Position numbers and translations under genes: made by a program
NCBI GenBank assembly: GCA_026706075.1
Contig: JAPOZM010000016.1
Span: 1-64,000 of the forward strand
Length of the DNA stretch: 64,000 nucleotides
Source: Gemmatimonadaceae bacterium
Lineage (GTDB): Bacteria > Latescibacterota > UBA2968 > UBA8231
Direction of reading: 5' to 3'
Notes under the pieces: generated by a model
Databases searched by the model: none
What the model was told of the DNA's origin: nothing
The model's input: the letters and a program-made list of their open reading frames with translations, nothing else
Part shown: positions 10,028 to 17,513 of the stretch, piece after piece
Position numbering within the stretch: the stretch's first letter is position 1
Layout: every line of letters starts with the position of its first letter

Positions 10028-10800
10028 CAGCCGCTCAACCCGGCGTAGACCTGTGCCAGCTCCCCCTCGGGGACCTCGAAGATGCCCTCGCCGGTGACCC
10101 GCATCACCTGGGGATAGATGGCGGCCGTCGCCTTGAAGCCGCCCGTGGCGGTGTCGTACTCGGCCGCCGTCTCCAGCATCTTCACCACCAGCTCCAGGGC
10201 CTCGTCGCCGCTGCGCTCGGCGAAGGGCCGCTCCCAGCGGTTGAGGTAATAGAGGGAGCCGCGGATGATCGGCGATCCGGAGCCGGTGGTGCAGAAGTCA
10301 ACGGACTCGAAGGTGGCGCCGAGGACGTCGTAGAAGAAGATCTTGCCCTCGGGGCCGGAGCCGGCGTCCTCGCAGGTGGCGTAGATGGGGACCACGGCGC
10401 CGATCCCCTGCAGCGCCAGGGGCAGGTTCTCGCGCAGCAGCCGCGACAGGGTGCGCAACCGTCCGTCGAGGCTCAGCTCCTGCAGCTGGGTGCGGCGGTA
10501 GTGCTGGAAGGAGATCTCCAGCATGCGGGCGATCTCGTAGGCGCTCGCCGGAGATCCGGAGAGGGCAAGCACCGAGCGGTCGTCCACGGAGAGCACCTTG
10601 TCGGCGCGGTCGTGGATGACGGTGTTGCCCGCCGTGGCCCGGCGGTCGCCGGCGACCAGGACCCCCTCGGCGCAACGCACCGCGAGGATCGTCGTGCCCT
10701 CCGCCGCCACTGCCGCGGAGGCCGCGGGAGCCGGGACGTCGGGCGCGGGCGGCAACTGCCCACGCTCCTTGAGGATGTTGAGGAAGTCGGCGCTCTCCAT
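10027..10800 (-). CDS. prcB: Proteasome beta subunit (Thr-dependent protease)
   Basis: The catalytic 20S beta subunit. Maturation should cut a propeptide of about 35 residues at EG|TTILAVR, exposing Thr36 as nucleophile. The proteolytic core motifs GVLVAGDRRAT, DKVLSVDD, LALSGSPA and FCTTGSGSP follow. I preferred the ATG at 10800, which has AGGAGAG about 13 nt upstream. A GTG at 10848 in the same frame, 10 nt after the UBact stop, would add 16 residues but has no ribosome site. The gene sits between the UBact gene and prcA, the order seen in Actinobacteria. Confidence 0.92.
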   Translation of the reverse strand: MESADFLNILKERGQLPPAPDVPAPAASAAVAAEGTTILAVRCAEGVLVAGDRRATAGNTVIHDRADKVLSVDDRSVLALSGSPASAYEIARMLEISFQHYRRTQLQELSLDGRLRTLSRLLRENLPLALQGIGAVVPIYATCEDAGSGPEGKIFFYDVLGATFESVDFCTTGSGSPIIRGSLYYLNRWERPFAERSGDEALELVVKMLETAAEYDTATGGFKATAAIYPQVMRVTGEGIFEVPEGELAQVYAGLSG

Positions 10801-10858
10801 GGCCTGGGATCCGCTCTCCTGCCGTGGTCCGAGCGCCGCGGAGGCCACGGTGGCGGCG

Positions 10859-11050
10859 CTACTGGCCCGTGCGCTGGCGGTATCGGCGCGCCTGGTTCGG
10901 ATCGACCCGGCGCATGCGGCGCAGCAGGTCGTCGGTGTCGGGGCGCTCCACCTTGGGGCGCCGCGGTCCCTGGTCGTCGCCGCCTTCGTCGCCGCCGTCC
11001 ATCGGCCGCGGCCGGGTGGTTCGCTCGCCCAGTTCGAATCCTCGGGTCAT
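10859..11050 (-). CDS. UBact-type prokaryotic ubiquitin-like protein (Pup homologue)
   Basis: A 63-residue disordered-looking modifier, the degradation tag of the Pup-proteasome system. The first half is Gly/Asp/Arg-rich. The second half carries RPDTDDLLRRMRRVDP, the helical stretch expected to bind the Mpa/ARC coiled coils, and the protein ends RQRTGQ. The C-terminal Gln implies deamidation to Glu by Dop before ligation, as for mycobacterial Pup (GGQ). The sequence is closer in style to the UBact family of Gram-negative bacteria (RTG/RSG ends) than to actinobacterial Pup. It contains a single lysine (K33). The ATG is preceded by GAGGGAG. It lies 16 nt after dop, exactly where pup is expected. 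Confidence 0.9.
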   Translation of the reverse strand: MTRGFELGERTTRPRPMDGGDEGGDDQGPRRPKVERPDTDDLLRRMRRVDPNQARRYRQRTGQ

Positions 11051-11066
11051 CGGAAGCTCCCTCGTC

Positions 11067-12599
11067 TCACCGCTCCGGCACCGCTTCGGACAGGGCCTCC
11101 AGCAACTCGGCCACCGACCCCGCCCGGTCGAGCTTGTCGTTGAAGATAGCCGCCGAATCGGCGTCGACACAACACTTCAGATCGACCGTGGCGAGCCTCC
11201 CGTCGACCTGGAATTCGATGCTGTCCCAGTTCAGCGAACGCACGGCGGTACCGAACTTCTCCACCGCCCGGCCCCGGAAGCGCGCCCGCGTGCGCTCCGG
11301 CGGCTCCACGAGGGCGCGGTCGATGGCGGCGGCGTCGCTCAAGCGGAAGACGGGGCCCCCTTCCGACCGCTCCAGGAGCAGGAACAGCCCCTCCCCGGGA
11401 TCGACGTTGTGGTACTCCAGGTCCTGGCTCTGCAGCCAGGCGCGGTGGCCGGGGTCGCCCCAGTCGAGCCCCTCGGCCTCGGCGAAGGCGTCGAGGAGCC
11501 ACTTCTTGGTCACCCAGTCGCAGCGGCCGGTCAGTTGCGCCGGGTCGCCCCCGAGGGCGTCGAGGGCGAACCCCCACTCCCTCAGGACCCAGTCGGTCTC
11601 GGCGTCGCGGCCGGCGGCCAGCTCCCGGGCGCGCTCGAGGTAGGCGCGCTGGATCTCGATCGCCGTGGTCGGGCGGCGGTCCTCCAGCTCCACCTCCCAG
11701 CGGCGGCGGGGGTCGCGGCTGATCGCCTTCACGGCGCCCACCGGGTCGGCGAGGACCAGCCGCGGGGCCTTCCCGGCCATCAGCAGGTCCAGAACGAGGC
11801 GCAGGGCCCCCACCTTCAGCGCCGTGGCCCACTCGCAGAGGTTGGCGTCGCCGATGATGATGTGCAGGCGGCGGTAGCGGTCGGCGTCGGCGTGGGGCTC
11901 GTCGCGGGTGTTGACCAGGGGCCGGCGGGTCATGGTGTCGACGCTGGCGATGACCTCGAAGAAGTCGGACCTCTGGGCCAGCTGGTAGAGGCCGGGGTCC
12001 GTCCGCGAGTCGGTCTCCACCCCGACCTTGCCGGCGCCGGCGTAGATCTGGCGCGTCACCAGGAAGGGCAGCAGGGCGGCGATGACGTCGTCGAAGGGGA
12101 TCGACCGGGGCAGCAGGTAGTTCTCGTGGCAGCCGTAGCTGTGGCCGTCGAAGTCGGTGTTGTTCTTGTAGAGGCGCACCACCCCCCGGCCGCGGAGGGC
12201 GCTGCGCCGGCGGGCGCAGTGCCGGAGGATGGCCTCGCCGGCGCGGTCCTGGGCCACCAGGTCGGCCAGGGTCAGGCACTCGGCGGTGCTGTACTCGGGG
12301 TGGGTGTGGTCGTTGTAGAGGCGGGCGCCGTTGCCGAGGATGAGGTCGGACTTGAGGTCCTTCAGGGGGATCTTGCGGGCCCGGTCCTTCTGCAGGTGCT
12401 CGGTCTCGTCGCGGTCGTTCAGCAGCCCGTCGACCTCGAAGCCGCGCATGTCGCGGCGCGGGTTCTCGAGGCCGTAGTCCCAGCGGGCGACGAAGTCCTC
12501 CCGCAGGTAGCAGCGGATCAGCTCCATCGACTCGACGACGACGTCGAGATCGTCGACGCCGTCGACCTGGATCCCGTACTCGGTCTCCAGGCCGAACAT
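11067..12599 (-). CDS. dop: Deamidase/depupylase Dop
   Basis: The second PafA/Dop-fold protein (510 residues). Dop deamidates the C-terminal Gln of Pup-type modifiers and also removes them from substrates. It keeps GLETEYG, then a long insertion of about 40 residues rich in charged residues (around 50-90: NPRRDMRGFEVDG..) that matches the Dop-loop position, then GARLYNDHTHPEYSTAE, the Dop version of the motif. Later come NNTDFDGHSYGCHENYL, RQIYAGAGKVG and DANLCEWATALKVG. It is 4 nt downstream of the ATPase gene and directly upstream of the UBact gene. The Gln-ending modifier makes a functional Dop necessary. Confidence 0.9.
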   Translation of the reverse strand: MFGLETEYGIQVDGVDDLDVVVESMELIRCYLREDFVARWDYGLENPRRDMRGFEVDGLLNDRDETEHLQKDRARKIPLKDLKSDLILGNGARLYNDHTHPEYSTAECLTLADLVAQDRAGEAILRHCARRRSALRGRGVVRLYKNNTDFDGHSYGCHENYLLPRSIPFDDVIAALLPFLVTRQIYAGAGKVGVETDSRTDPGLYQLAQRSDFFEVIASVDTMTRRPLVNTRDEPHADADRYRRLHIIIGDANLCEWATALKVGALRLVLDLLMAGKAPRLVLADPVGAVKAISRDPRRRWEVELEDRRPTTAIEIQRAYLERARELAAGRDAETDWVLREWGFALDALGGDPAQLTGRCDWVTKKWLLDAFAEAEGLDWGDPGHRAWLQSQDLEYHNVDPGEGLFLLLERSEGGPVFRLSDAAAIDRALVEPPERTRARFRGRAVEKFGTAVRSLNWDSIEFQVDGRLATVDLKCCVDADSAAIFNDKLDRAGSVAELLEALSEAVPER

Positions 12600-12603
12600 C
12601 CGT

Positions 12604-14154
12604 TCAGATGACGCTTCCGGAGGCGCCCGCGGGGGCGGGGCGGTCGGCGGCGGCGGAGCGGGGGTTGACGCGCACGACGTTGTCGGGGTCGTAGTCGAGG
12701 AGCTTGAGCCAGTCCTCGACGCTGTCGGTGGGCGGGAAGACCTCGCTCTCGCGGAACTCGGCGCGCACCGCCCCGAGCAGGTCCTGCTCGCTCACGCCGG
12801 CGGCCTCCGCGTCCTCGGCGGCGATGGCCCGCTTGATCGCCGTCTCCTTGGCGCGCTGCACGATGTTGTCGATGAGGGCCCCCGAGGCCAGGTCTCCGAA
12901 GTGGAGGCTCTCGGTGCGGCCGCTGCGCAGCGCCACCTCCAGGACCCGGGTCTCCTCGGTGCGCGCGAAGAGGGCCGCCGCCGCCGCCGCGATCAGGCCC
13001 TGGCGCGCCGCCTCGGCGCTGCCGTGCTCGCTTACCGCGGCCGGGTCGAGGGGAAGCCCCGGCCCGAGGTAGAGGCCGAAGATCTCCTCCGCCGCCTCCC
13101 GGCCGGGCCGGTCGACCTTGATCTTGCGGTCGATCCGCCCCGGGCGCAGGATCGCCGGGTCGATCAGGTCGTGGCGGTTGGAGGCGAGGATGATGACCAC
13201 CTCCTGCAGCGACTCGATGCCGTCCATCTCGGTGCAGAACATGGGGACCACGGTGTTGGCGATGTGGTGGCTGCGCATCGACCGGCGCGTTCCCAGGATC
13301 GACTCGGCCTCGTCGATGAAGATGAAGGGCAGGAAGCCCTCCTTGCGCTTCTGCCGGGCCTGGGCGAAGACCTCGCGCACCATGCGCTCGGTCTCCCCGA
13401 GCCACATGTTGAGGATCTCCGGCCCCTTGATGTGCATGAAGTACTCCTCCACCTGCAGGCCCTCTTCCTCGCGCAGGTGCTGCACCAGGCTGTAGGCGGT
13501 GGCCTTGCCGATCAGGGTCTTGCCGCAGCCCGGGGGGCCGTAGAGCAGGAAGCCCTTGGGCGTGGAGTACTCGAATCTCTCGAACAGCTCCGGGTGCAGG
13601 GCAGGCAACTCGATCGTGTCCCGGATCGCCCGGATCGCCTCCTCCTGGCCGCCGATGCGGCTCCAGGGCACGTGCGGGATGTCCTCGAGGAAGTACTCGC
13701 GGCTCTCCTTGGAGGCGAGCCGTTCCAGGGCGACCTTCATCGACGGGTCGGTGCGCACCTCGTCGCCCACTTTCAGGTCGACGCCGGCGAGAGCCTCGGA
13801 GCGCTCGATGACCAGGTCGGTGGTGCCGTGCTCGTTGCCGAGGCGCAGCCGGCCGTCCTCCAGCAGGTCGGACACGCGGGCCACGGGGCCCGCCGGGGCG
13901 GAACCCAGGAGCCCGACGATGGCGTAGGCCTCGTTGATCAGCACCCGGGCGCCCACGGTGAGATCGGCGGGATTCACGCGCGGGTCGATGTTGGCGTAGT
14001 ACTCGGAACCGCTGACGAAGACGGTGGCCACCCCTTCCTTCGGCGACCCGAGGAAGATGCCCACGCGGTTGGCGGGGGCCGTGACCTTCTCCAGCGCCGT
14101 CTCCAGCTCGACGAGGGTCCGCCGAGCCTCCTGGAAGGTGATCTCGCGCTCCAT
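12604..14154 (-). CDS. mpa: Proteasome-associated AAA+ ATPase (Mpa/ARC)
   Basis: The ring ATPase that recognises the Pup/UBact tag and feeds substrates to the 20S core. From the first ATG it is 516 residues: two OB-type beta domains (about 30-135), then an AAA+ module with Walker A GPPGCGKT (Lys212), Walker B FIFIDEAES and the second region of homology SNRHDLIDPAILRPGRID. The start is uncertain: the frame is open for at least 66 more codons and encodes PLRLVDQVLLSLSERDP and LLYHLRRQL, a convincing coiled-coil beginning. There is no ATG, GTG or TTG in that stretch, only an ATC at 14352 spaced after GGAG. The C-terminus (SGSVI) lacks the GQYL-type proteasome-docking end of mycobacterial Mpa. 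Confidence 0.9.
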   Translation of the reverse strand: MEREITFQEARRTLVELETALEKVTAPANRVGIFLGSPKEGVATVFVSGSEYYANIDPRVNPADLTVGARVLINEAYAIVGLLGSAPAGPVARVSDLLEDGRLRLGNEHGTTDLVIERSEALAGVDLKVGDEVRTDPSMKVALERLASKESREYFLEDIPHVPWSRIGGQEEAIRAIRDTIELPALHPELFERFEYSTPKGFLLYGPPGCGKTLIGKATAYSLVQHLREEEGLQVEEYFMHIKGPEILNMWLGETERMVREVFAQARQKRKEGFLPFIFIDEAESILGTRRSMRSHHIANTVVPMFCTEMDGIESLQEVVIILASNRHDLIDPAILRPGRIDRKIKVDRPGREAAEEIFGLYLGPGLPLDPAAVSEHGSAEAARQGLIAAAAAALFARTEETRVLEVALRSGRTESLHFGDLASGALIDNIVQRAKETAIKRAIAAEDAEAAGVSEQDLLGAVRAEFRESEVFPPTDSVEDWLKLLDYDPDNVVRVNPRSAAADRPAPAGASGSVI

Positions 14155-14365
14155 CAGCTGCCGCCGCAGGTGGTAGAGCAGAGGCCGCGCCGGGTCGCGC
14201 TCGGACAGGCTCAGCAGAACCTGGTCGACGAGCCGCAGAGGCTCGTCGTCGTGCTCCTCCTCGGGCTCGCCGCCTCGGAAGCGCTCGTCTTCGAAGGGGT
14301 CGAGCTCGTCGCCGCGGGGGCGGCGGCCGGGGCGTTCTCCGTCCTCGGCGATGGGGAAGGGGCTC

Positions 14366-15088
14366 CTAGTGGATGACCGTGCCCAGTCTGGTGTAGCGGG
14401 ACCGGAAGGGCAGGGTGGGGAGGTTCAGGAGGAAGTTCCCCGCGTCGAGCACCACCTGCGGCAGGCCGTGAATCAGGGGGCCGTGGACCAAGGTCGAGGA
14501 CCAGTAGATGATCATCGCCTTCCCCTTGATGCGCTCCTTGGGGACGGGCCCGAAGATGCGGCTGTCCTTGCTGTTGTCGCGGTTGTCTCCCATCATGAAA
14601 AAGTGACCGCCGGGGACGCGCAGGGGCCCCAGATTGTCCCGCGAGCTCATCGACCCCGGTATGGAGGCCGTCTCCGTGTACTTCCCCAGAGTCGGCAGCC
14701 GGGAGGGCTTCCCGTCGACGATGAGCGCCTTGTCACGGATCTCCACCACCTGCCCCCCCACGGCGACGCAGCGCTTGATGAGATCGCGCCCCGGCTCGGT
14801 GAGGGAGCGGAAGATGACGATGTCCCCCGGCTGCGGGTCGCGCAGGCCGGGGAGCCGGAAGAGGGGGCCGTCCATGCCCGGCAGCTCGAGGGGGGCGCCG
14901 TAGATGAACTTGTTGGCCAGCAGGTAGTCGCCCTTGAGGAGGGTGTCCTCCATGGAGGCGGAGGGGATGTAGAAGGCCTGCACCACCGAGCTGCGGATGA
15001 GCAGGGCGAGACCGACGGCGACGATGATGGAGGATCCGTACTGGCGGGCGCCGCCGCCCCTGGGTCGCGAAGAGGTCGTGCTCGGCAT
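14366..15088 (-). CDS. lepB: Signal peptidase I
   Basis: A 240-residue S26 leader peptidase that removes signal peptides at the outer face of the inner membrane. One N-terminal membrane segment (about 20-40, SSIIVAVGLALLIRSSVV) precedes box B PSASMEDT with nucleophile Ser45. The general base is Lys105 in RDLIKRCVAVGG, and box E is GDNRDNSKDSR. The catalytic periplasmic domain is complete. It lies directly upstream of the ATPase gene; its TAG overlaps the only ribosome-binding-like sequence (TAGGAG) before that gene. A near-consensus promoter ends 7 nt before the ATG, pointing to leaderless initiation. Confidence 0.95.
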   Translation of the reverse strand: MPSTTSSRPRGGGARQYGSSIIVAVGLALLIRSSVVQAFYIPSASMEDTLLKGDYLLANKFIYGAPLELPGMDGPLFRLPGLRDPQPGDIVIFRSLTEPGRDLIKRCVAVGGQVVEIRDKALIVDGKPSRLPTLGKYTETASIPGSMSSRDNLGPLRVPGGHFFMMGDNRDNSKDSRIFGPVPKERIKGKAMIIYWSSTLVHGPLIHGLPQVVLDAGNFLLNLPTLPFRSRYTRLGTVIH

Positions 15089-15095
15089 GAATCGG

Positions 15096-15124
15096 AGTAT
15101 AGCAAAGGGCCTTCTCCCTGTAAA
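15096..15124 (-). promoter_or_regulatory. Sigma-70-type promoter for lepB-proteasome run (leaderless)
   Basis: On the minus strand the sequence reads TTTACA, 17 nt, TATACT, each box matching the consensus at 5 of 6 bases. The -10 box ends 7 nt before the lepB ATG, so transcription should start at or within a base or two of the start codon. No Shine-Dalgarno sequence is present, consistent with a leaderless mRNA. Gaps downstream are small enough that mpa, dop, UBact, prcBA, pafA and the M6 gene could share this transcript. Confidence 0.65.
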
Positions 15125-15141
15125 CGCGGGGTCCGGCCTCG

Positions 15142-16392
15142 CTACCCTCGGTCCGGGAACCCGGCTGGAGGGGCGTCGAACCAGCCGGAGTCTCCGAAGC
15201 TCGGGAACATGCCGAAGCCCCTCTCCAGGTCCCGCCGTTCCCATACCAGACCGGTCTCGCAGTAGCTCAGCGACCCGTGTCCGGGGGGTGAGAACCTGGG
15301 CCGGGAGAGCAGGTCGGCGCGATGCCAGAGACTGCGGTGCCGGAAGCACAGCCCTCTCTCGAGGTTCTGCTCCAGGAACTCGATCATGTGCGGGAAGGTG
15401 CGCTGGAAGGCGGTGCCGGCGCCGAACTCCATGCGGGCTCCGATGGCCGTGCCCGCGGACTGGATTTCGGCCATCGACATGGGGACTCCGTCCTCGACGA
15501 AGAGGGCGTCGAGGTTGGGATCGACGACGACCCACCTCTCCCACTCGGGGGCCCAGACCTCGGCGACGAAGTGGCCGTTGGATCCGTTCACCGCTTCGGT
15601 CAGGGCGGCGCAGCGGGCCGGGATGCCCACGGCCTGGCAGGCGCTGACCAGGCTGGCGGCATAGTGCACGCACATCAGGATCGGCCGCTGGCCGTTGTGC
15701 CCCCGTCGCGCCGGCCCCCAGGAGAGGGCGGTCTCGGCGTCCCAGGGGCCGTAGAGGTGGCCCCTGGCGGAACTGGTGTGCTCCCAACCGGCCGCCAGCC
15801 ACGAGGACAGGACCCGCGCCCGGGCCAGGGTATCGCCCCCCTCCCGCGCCCCCGCGGGCAGGCGCTCGCGAAGCGACTGCACCCGCGGTGACCCGGGATC
15901 CTCCCAGACCATCGCCGGCGGCGGCGGATCCTCGCCCTCTTCCACGCGCACGCGGACGACGTACTCGGCAAGCACCGCGTTCAAGTAGCCCATGCGCTCC
16001 CGGCGCCAGGTGATGCCGCCGTCGTCGCTGAGCTCCGATCCCGGCGAAGCGTGACCGGCCTCCAGGGCCAGGGACCAGCCGTCCATGGCGGTGGTGTCCG
16101 TCCACAGCTCGAAGTGGTTGGATCCCTCGCGCAGGGCCCCCGCCGCCACCTGCACCCGGTACCACTGGTAGACGCCCGGCCCCGCCGGCTGCAGGGCCAG
16201 CGCTTCCCCGCCGTTCACGGCCAGCCGCAGGGGCCCGGTGTGGCCGGGATACGCCCGCGCCAGCACGAAGACATCGGCCGGCGCCGAGGTGGCCGGCAGG
16301 TCGAGGGTCTTTCGGGCCCACCGAAACCGCGTCAGCTCCTCGCAGAGGGAGGGGATCACCCGGCCCTCCTCCGTGTGGTAGAGGCGGCTCAC
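15142..16392 (-). CDS. Transglutaminase-like cysteine protein
   Basis: A 416-residue protein whose C-terminal half holds a transglutaminase-like (papain-fold) domain. The catalytic triad is readable: Cys241 in LMCVHYAASL, His274 in NGHFVAEVW and Asp291 in VVVDPNLD. The first 200 residues are beta-rich (FVLARAYPGHTGPLRLAVNG..), resembling a carbohydrate-binding or discoidin-like module. No signal peptide is obvious from the GTG start, which overlaps the stop of the enolase-superfamily gene (GTGA). Such proteins are proteases, amidases or cross-linkers; the substrate is unknown. Overlap with the sugar-acid-type enzyme upstream suggests a shared pathway. Confidence 0.8.
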   Translation of the reverse strand: MSRLYHTEEGRVIPSLCEELTRFRWARKTLDLPATSAPADVFVLARAYPGHTGPLRLAVNGGEALALQPAGPGVYQWYRVQVAAGALREGSNHFELWTDTTAMDGWSLALEAGHASPGSELSDDGGITWRRERMGYLNAVLAEYVVRVRVEEGEDPPPPAMVWEDPGSPRVQSLRERLPAGAREGGDTLARARVLSSWLAAGWEHTSSARGHLYGPWDAETALSWGPARRGHNGQRPILMCVHYAASLVSACQAVGIPARCAALTEAVNGSNGHFVAEVWAPEWERWVVVDPNLDALFVEDGVPMSMAEIQSAGTAIGARMEFGAGTAFQRTFPHMIEFLEQNLERGLCFRHRSLWHRADLLSRPRFSPPGHGSLSYCETGLVWERRDLERGFGMFPSFGDSGWFDAPPAGFPDRG

Positions 16393-17513
16393 GTGGCGGC
16401 CGGATCCCGGTAGCGGGCGACCTGGTCCTCGTCGAGCTCGACGCCGAGACCCGGGCCCTCCGGCACCGCGGCCACCACGGGCCCCAGCTCCAGGGGCTCG
16501 GTGATCATGTCGGCGTCGTGGTACAGGGGGCCGAGCAGGTCCCCCGGGTAGCGCTCGCTGTCGATGGCGGTACAAGCCACGGCCAGGTGCAGCATCGCCG
16601 CCGTGGCCACCCCCAGCTCGAGGTTGCTGCCCATGCTGCAGACCAGCCCGGCGGCGGCGGCGATCTCGGCCACGGCCAGGGAGCCGAGGAGGCCCCCGTT
16701 CTTGCCGGGGTAGACGGCGAGGACGTCGGCGGCGTCGGCGCGCACCAGGCCCAGCGCATCCCGCGGGGTGAAGACGCTCTCGTCGGCCATCACCGGGATC
16801 GACGTCGACCGGCGCACCGCGGCCAGGGCCCGCGGGTCGTCGGTGCCCACGGGCTGCTCGGCGAAGGTGATGTCGAAAGCCTCGAGCGCCGCCAGGGTCC
16901 GGCGCGCCGTGCCCAGGTCCCAGCCGCAGTTGGCGTCGACGCCGATGGAGACGCCGGGGCTGGCCAACTCGCGCACGAGGCGCACCCGCTCGATGTCCTG
17001 CGCCGGGTCGAGGCCGACCTTCACCTTGAGATGGCGCACGCCGCGGTCGAGGAACCGCTGCGCCAGGGCGGCGGCCCGGGGCGGCTCGAAGGCGCCCACC
17101 ACCATCTTCATCGGCGCCGCCTCCCGCACCTTGCCGCCGAGCAGCCGGTAGACCGGGAGCCCGGCGGCCTTGCCGGCGATGTCCCAGCAGGCCATCTCCA
17201 CCGCCGCCCGGGTGAAGGGGTTGAGGCTGAGGGCCTGCTCCATCCGCCGGGCGACGCCGCGCACGTCCCGGGGGTCGGCTCCCTTCACGGCCGGCTCCAG
17301 CACCTGCGACATGGCGGCGGCGCACCCGGGGCTGGTCTCGCCGCTCCAGCGCGGCGACAGGGTCGCCTCCCCCAGCCCGACGAGGCCCTCGTCGGTGTGG
17401 ACCTTCACCATCACGTACGGCGAGTCGATGTGCTCGCCGTGGGCGGTCTTCGTGGTCATCCCCTTCTTCAGGGGCACCAGGACCGGGATCGGCTCCAGGG
17501 AGATGATCCTCAC
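16389..17513 (-). CDS. Mandelate racemase/muconate-lactonizing-type enolase superfamily enzyme
   Basis: A 374-residue MR/MLE-subgroup enzyme. The N-terminal capping domain (1-120) is followed by a TIM barrel with the KxK acid/base pair at Lys163/Lys165 (LKVKVG). Metal ligands appear in VDANCGW, FAEQPV and MADES. The family abstracts a proton alpha to a carboxylate: dehydration of sugar acids, cycloisomerisation or epimerisation. The exact reaction cannot be read here; a sugar-acid dehydratase, cis-muconate-type cycloisomerase or dipeptide epimerase are all possible. It starts with GTG overlapping the upstream stop and ends overlapping the transglutaminase-like gene, so the three form a coupled set. 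Confidence 0.88.
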   Translation of the reverse strand: MRIISLEPIPVLVPLKKGMTTKTAHGEHIDSPYVMVKVHTDEGLVGLGEATLSPRWSGETSPGCAAAMSQVLEPAVKGADPRDVRGVARRMEQALSLNPFTRAAVEMACWDIAGKAAGLPVYRLLGGKVREAAPMKMVVGAFEPPRAAALAQRFLDRGVRHLKVKVGLDPAQDIERVRLVRELASPGVSIGVDANCGWDLGTARRTLAALEAFDITFAEQPVGTDDPRALAAVRRSTSIPVMADESVFTPRDALGLVRADAADVLAVYPGKNGGLLGSLAVAEIAAAAGLVCSMGSNLELGVATAAMLHLAVACTAIDSERYPGDLLGPLYHDADMITEPLELGPVVAAVPEGPGLGVELDEDQVARYRDPAAT

